Source: Thermus sp. LT1-2-5 (GTDB lineage Bacteria; Deinococcota; Deinococci; Deinococcales; Thermaceae). From it: a DNA stretch of 58,841 nt. The translations under genes were made by a program, and so were the position numbers. The notes under the pieces are model-generated. The model worked only from the letters and a program-made list of their open reading frames with translations. It did no database searches and was not told where the DNA came from. The stretch lies in NCBI RefSeq assembly GCF_040363165.1, contig NZ_BSRG01000011.1, forward strand, positions 1 to 58,841, read 5' to 3'. Below, piece after piece: positions 58,738-58,841 of the stretch (positions within the stretch are counted from its first letter, which is position 1; every line of letters begins with the position of its first letter).

Positions 58738-58841
58738 TCACTCCAGCAGGTAATATCGCCCGGCCCCCAGGAGGCGCGCCGCGGTCTCGTGATGGGGAGC
58801 CAGGTTGAGGACGAACCACCTGCCCCCCAGCTCCACCAGTC
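58738..58841 (-). CDS. 3' end of an unidentified minus-strand gene
   Basis: The last 33 codons read LVELGGRWFVLNLAPHHETA then ARLLGAGRYYLLE and a TGA at 58738-58740. Codon bias is that of a real Thermus gene, which is why I list it although the rest lies outside the window. I do not recognise the family. Confidence 0.55.
   Translation of the reverse strand, partial: LVELGGRWFVLNLAPHHETAARLLGAGRYYLLE

Overview
The window is high-GC bacterial DNA that I read as a Thermus chromosome or megaplasmid segment. The reasons are the very high third-position GC, genes packed with 4-base ATGA/GTGA overlaps, leaderless-type promoters (a -10 hexamer 6-7 bases before the start codon), and lipoprotein and transposase types familiar from Thermus. 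The species cannot be told from the sequence alone. I saw no rRNA, tRNA or CRISPR array.

Layout. 1-1097 is wreckage: the 5' part of an IS200/IS605-type tnpB element lies against remnants of a DUF1156 methylase and a helicase (an old defence island). 1156-7758 (minus) is one tight operon: a cyclase-family hydrolase, an AhpD-like protein, a taurine/nitrate-type ABC importer and a TRAP transporter. 7969-20948 is a Pel-like exopolysaccharide locus. It has a PelF-type glycosyltransferase, a multi-pass membrane protein, a large lipoprotein that looks like a polysaccharide deacetylase, three GH114-type proteins, and three lipoproteins, two of which carry cohesin-like and dockerin-like modules. 20966-24173 is a peptide ABC importer without ATPases, followed by DUF3137/LemA, an M20 peptidase, an SDR dehydrogenase, a dead TauE gene and a bicupin protein.

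29954-33390 is a second peptide importer, also without ATPases. 33387-44586 is an amino-sugar and peptidoglycan recycling locus. gntR-anmK-nagA are divergent from a serine hydrolase, murQ, nagZ, a sugar ABC importer and a LysA-type decarboxylase, with a C26 amidase convergent at the end. A HutC-type operator half overlaps the -10 box in the divergent promoter region.

44600-53600 is accessory DNA: a tnpB 3'-end relic, a small gene broken by one stop codon, and then a four-gene operon (45785-51960). That operon encodes an SMC/MukB-like ATPase, a MukE-like and a MukF-like protein, and a TOPRIM protein, which is a divergent Wadjet (JetCBAD) anti-plasmid module. Next comes a lipoprotein gene cut by a 975-bp IS with a clean 9-bp target duplication. 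53600-58841 holds a DUF433 gene, a perfect bidirectional terminator, three glycine-linker lipoproteins (one broken), a decayed transposase and the 3' end of a minus-strand gene.

The two most interesting systems are the SMC/TOPRIM module and the Pel-like locus with cohesin/dockerin lipoproteins.
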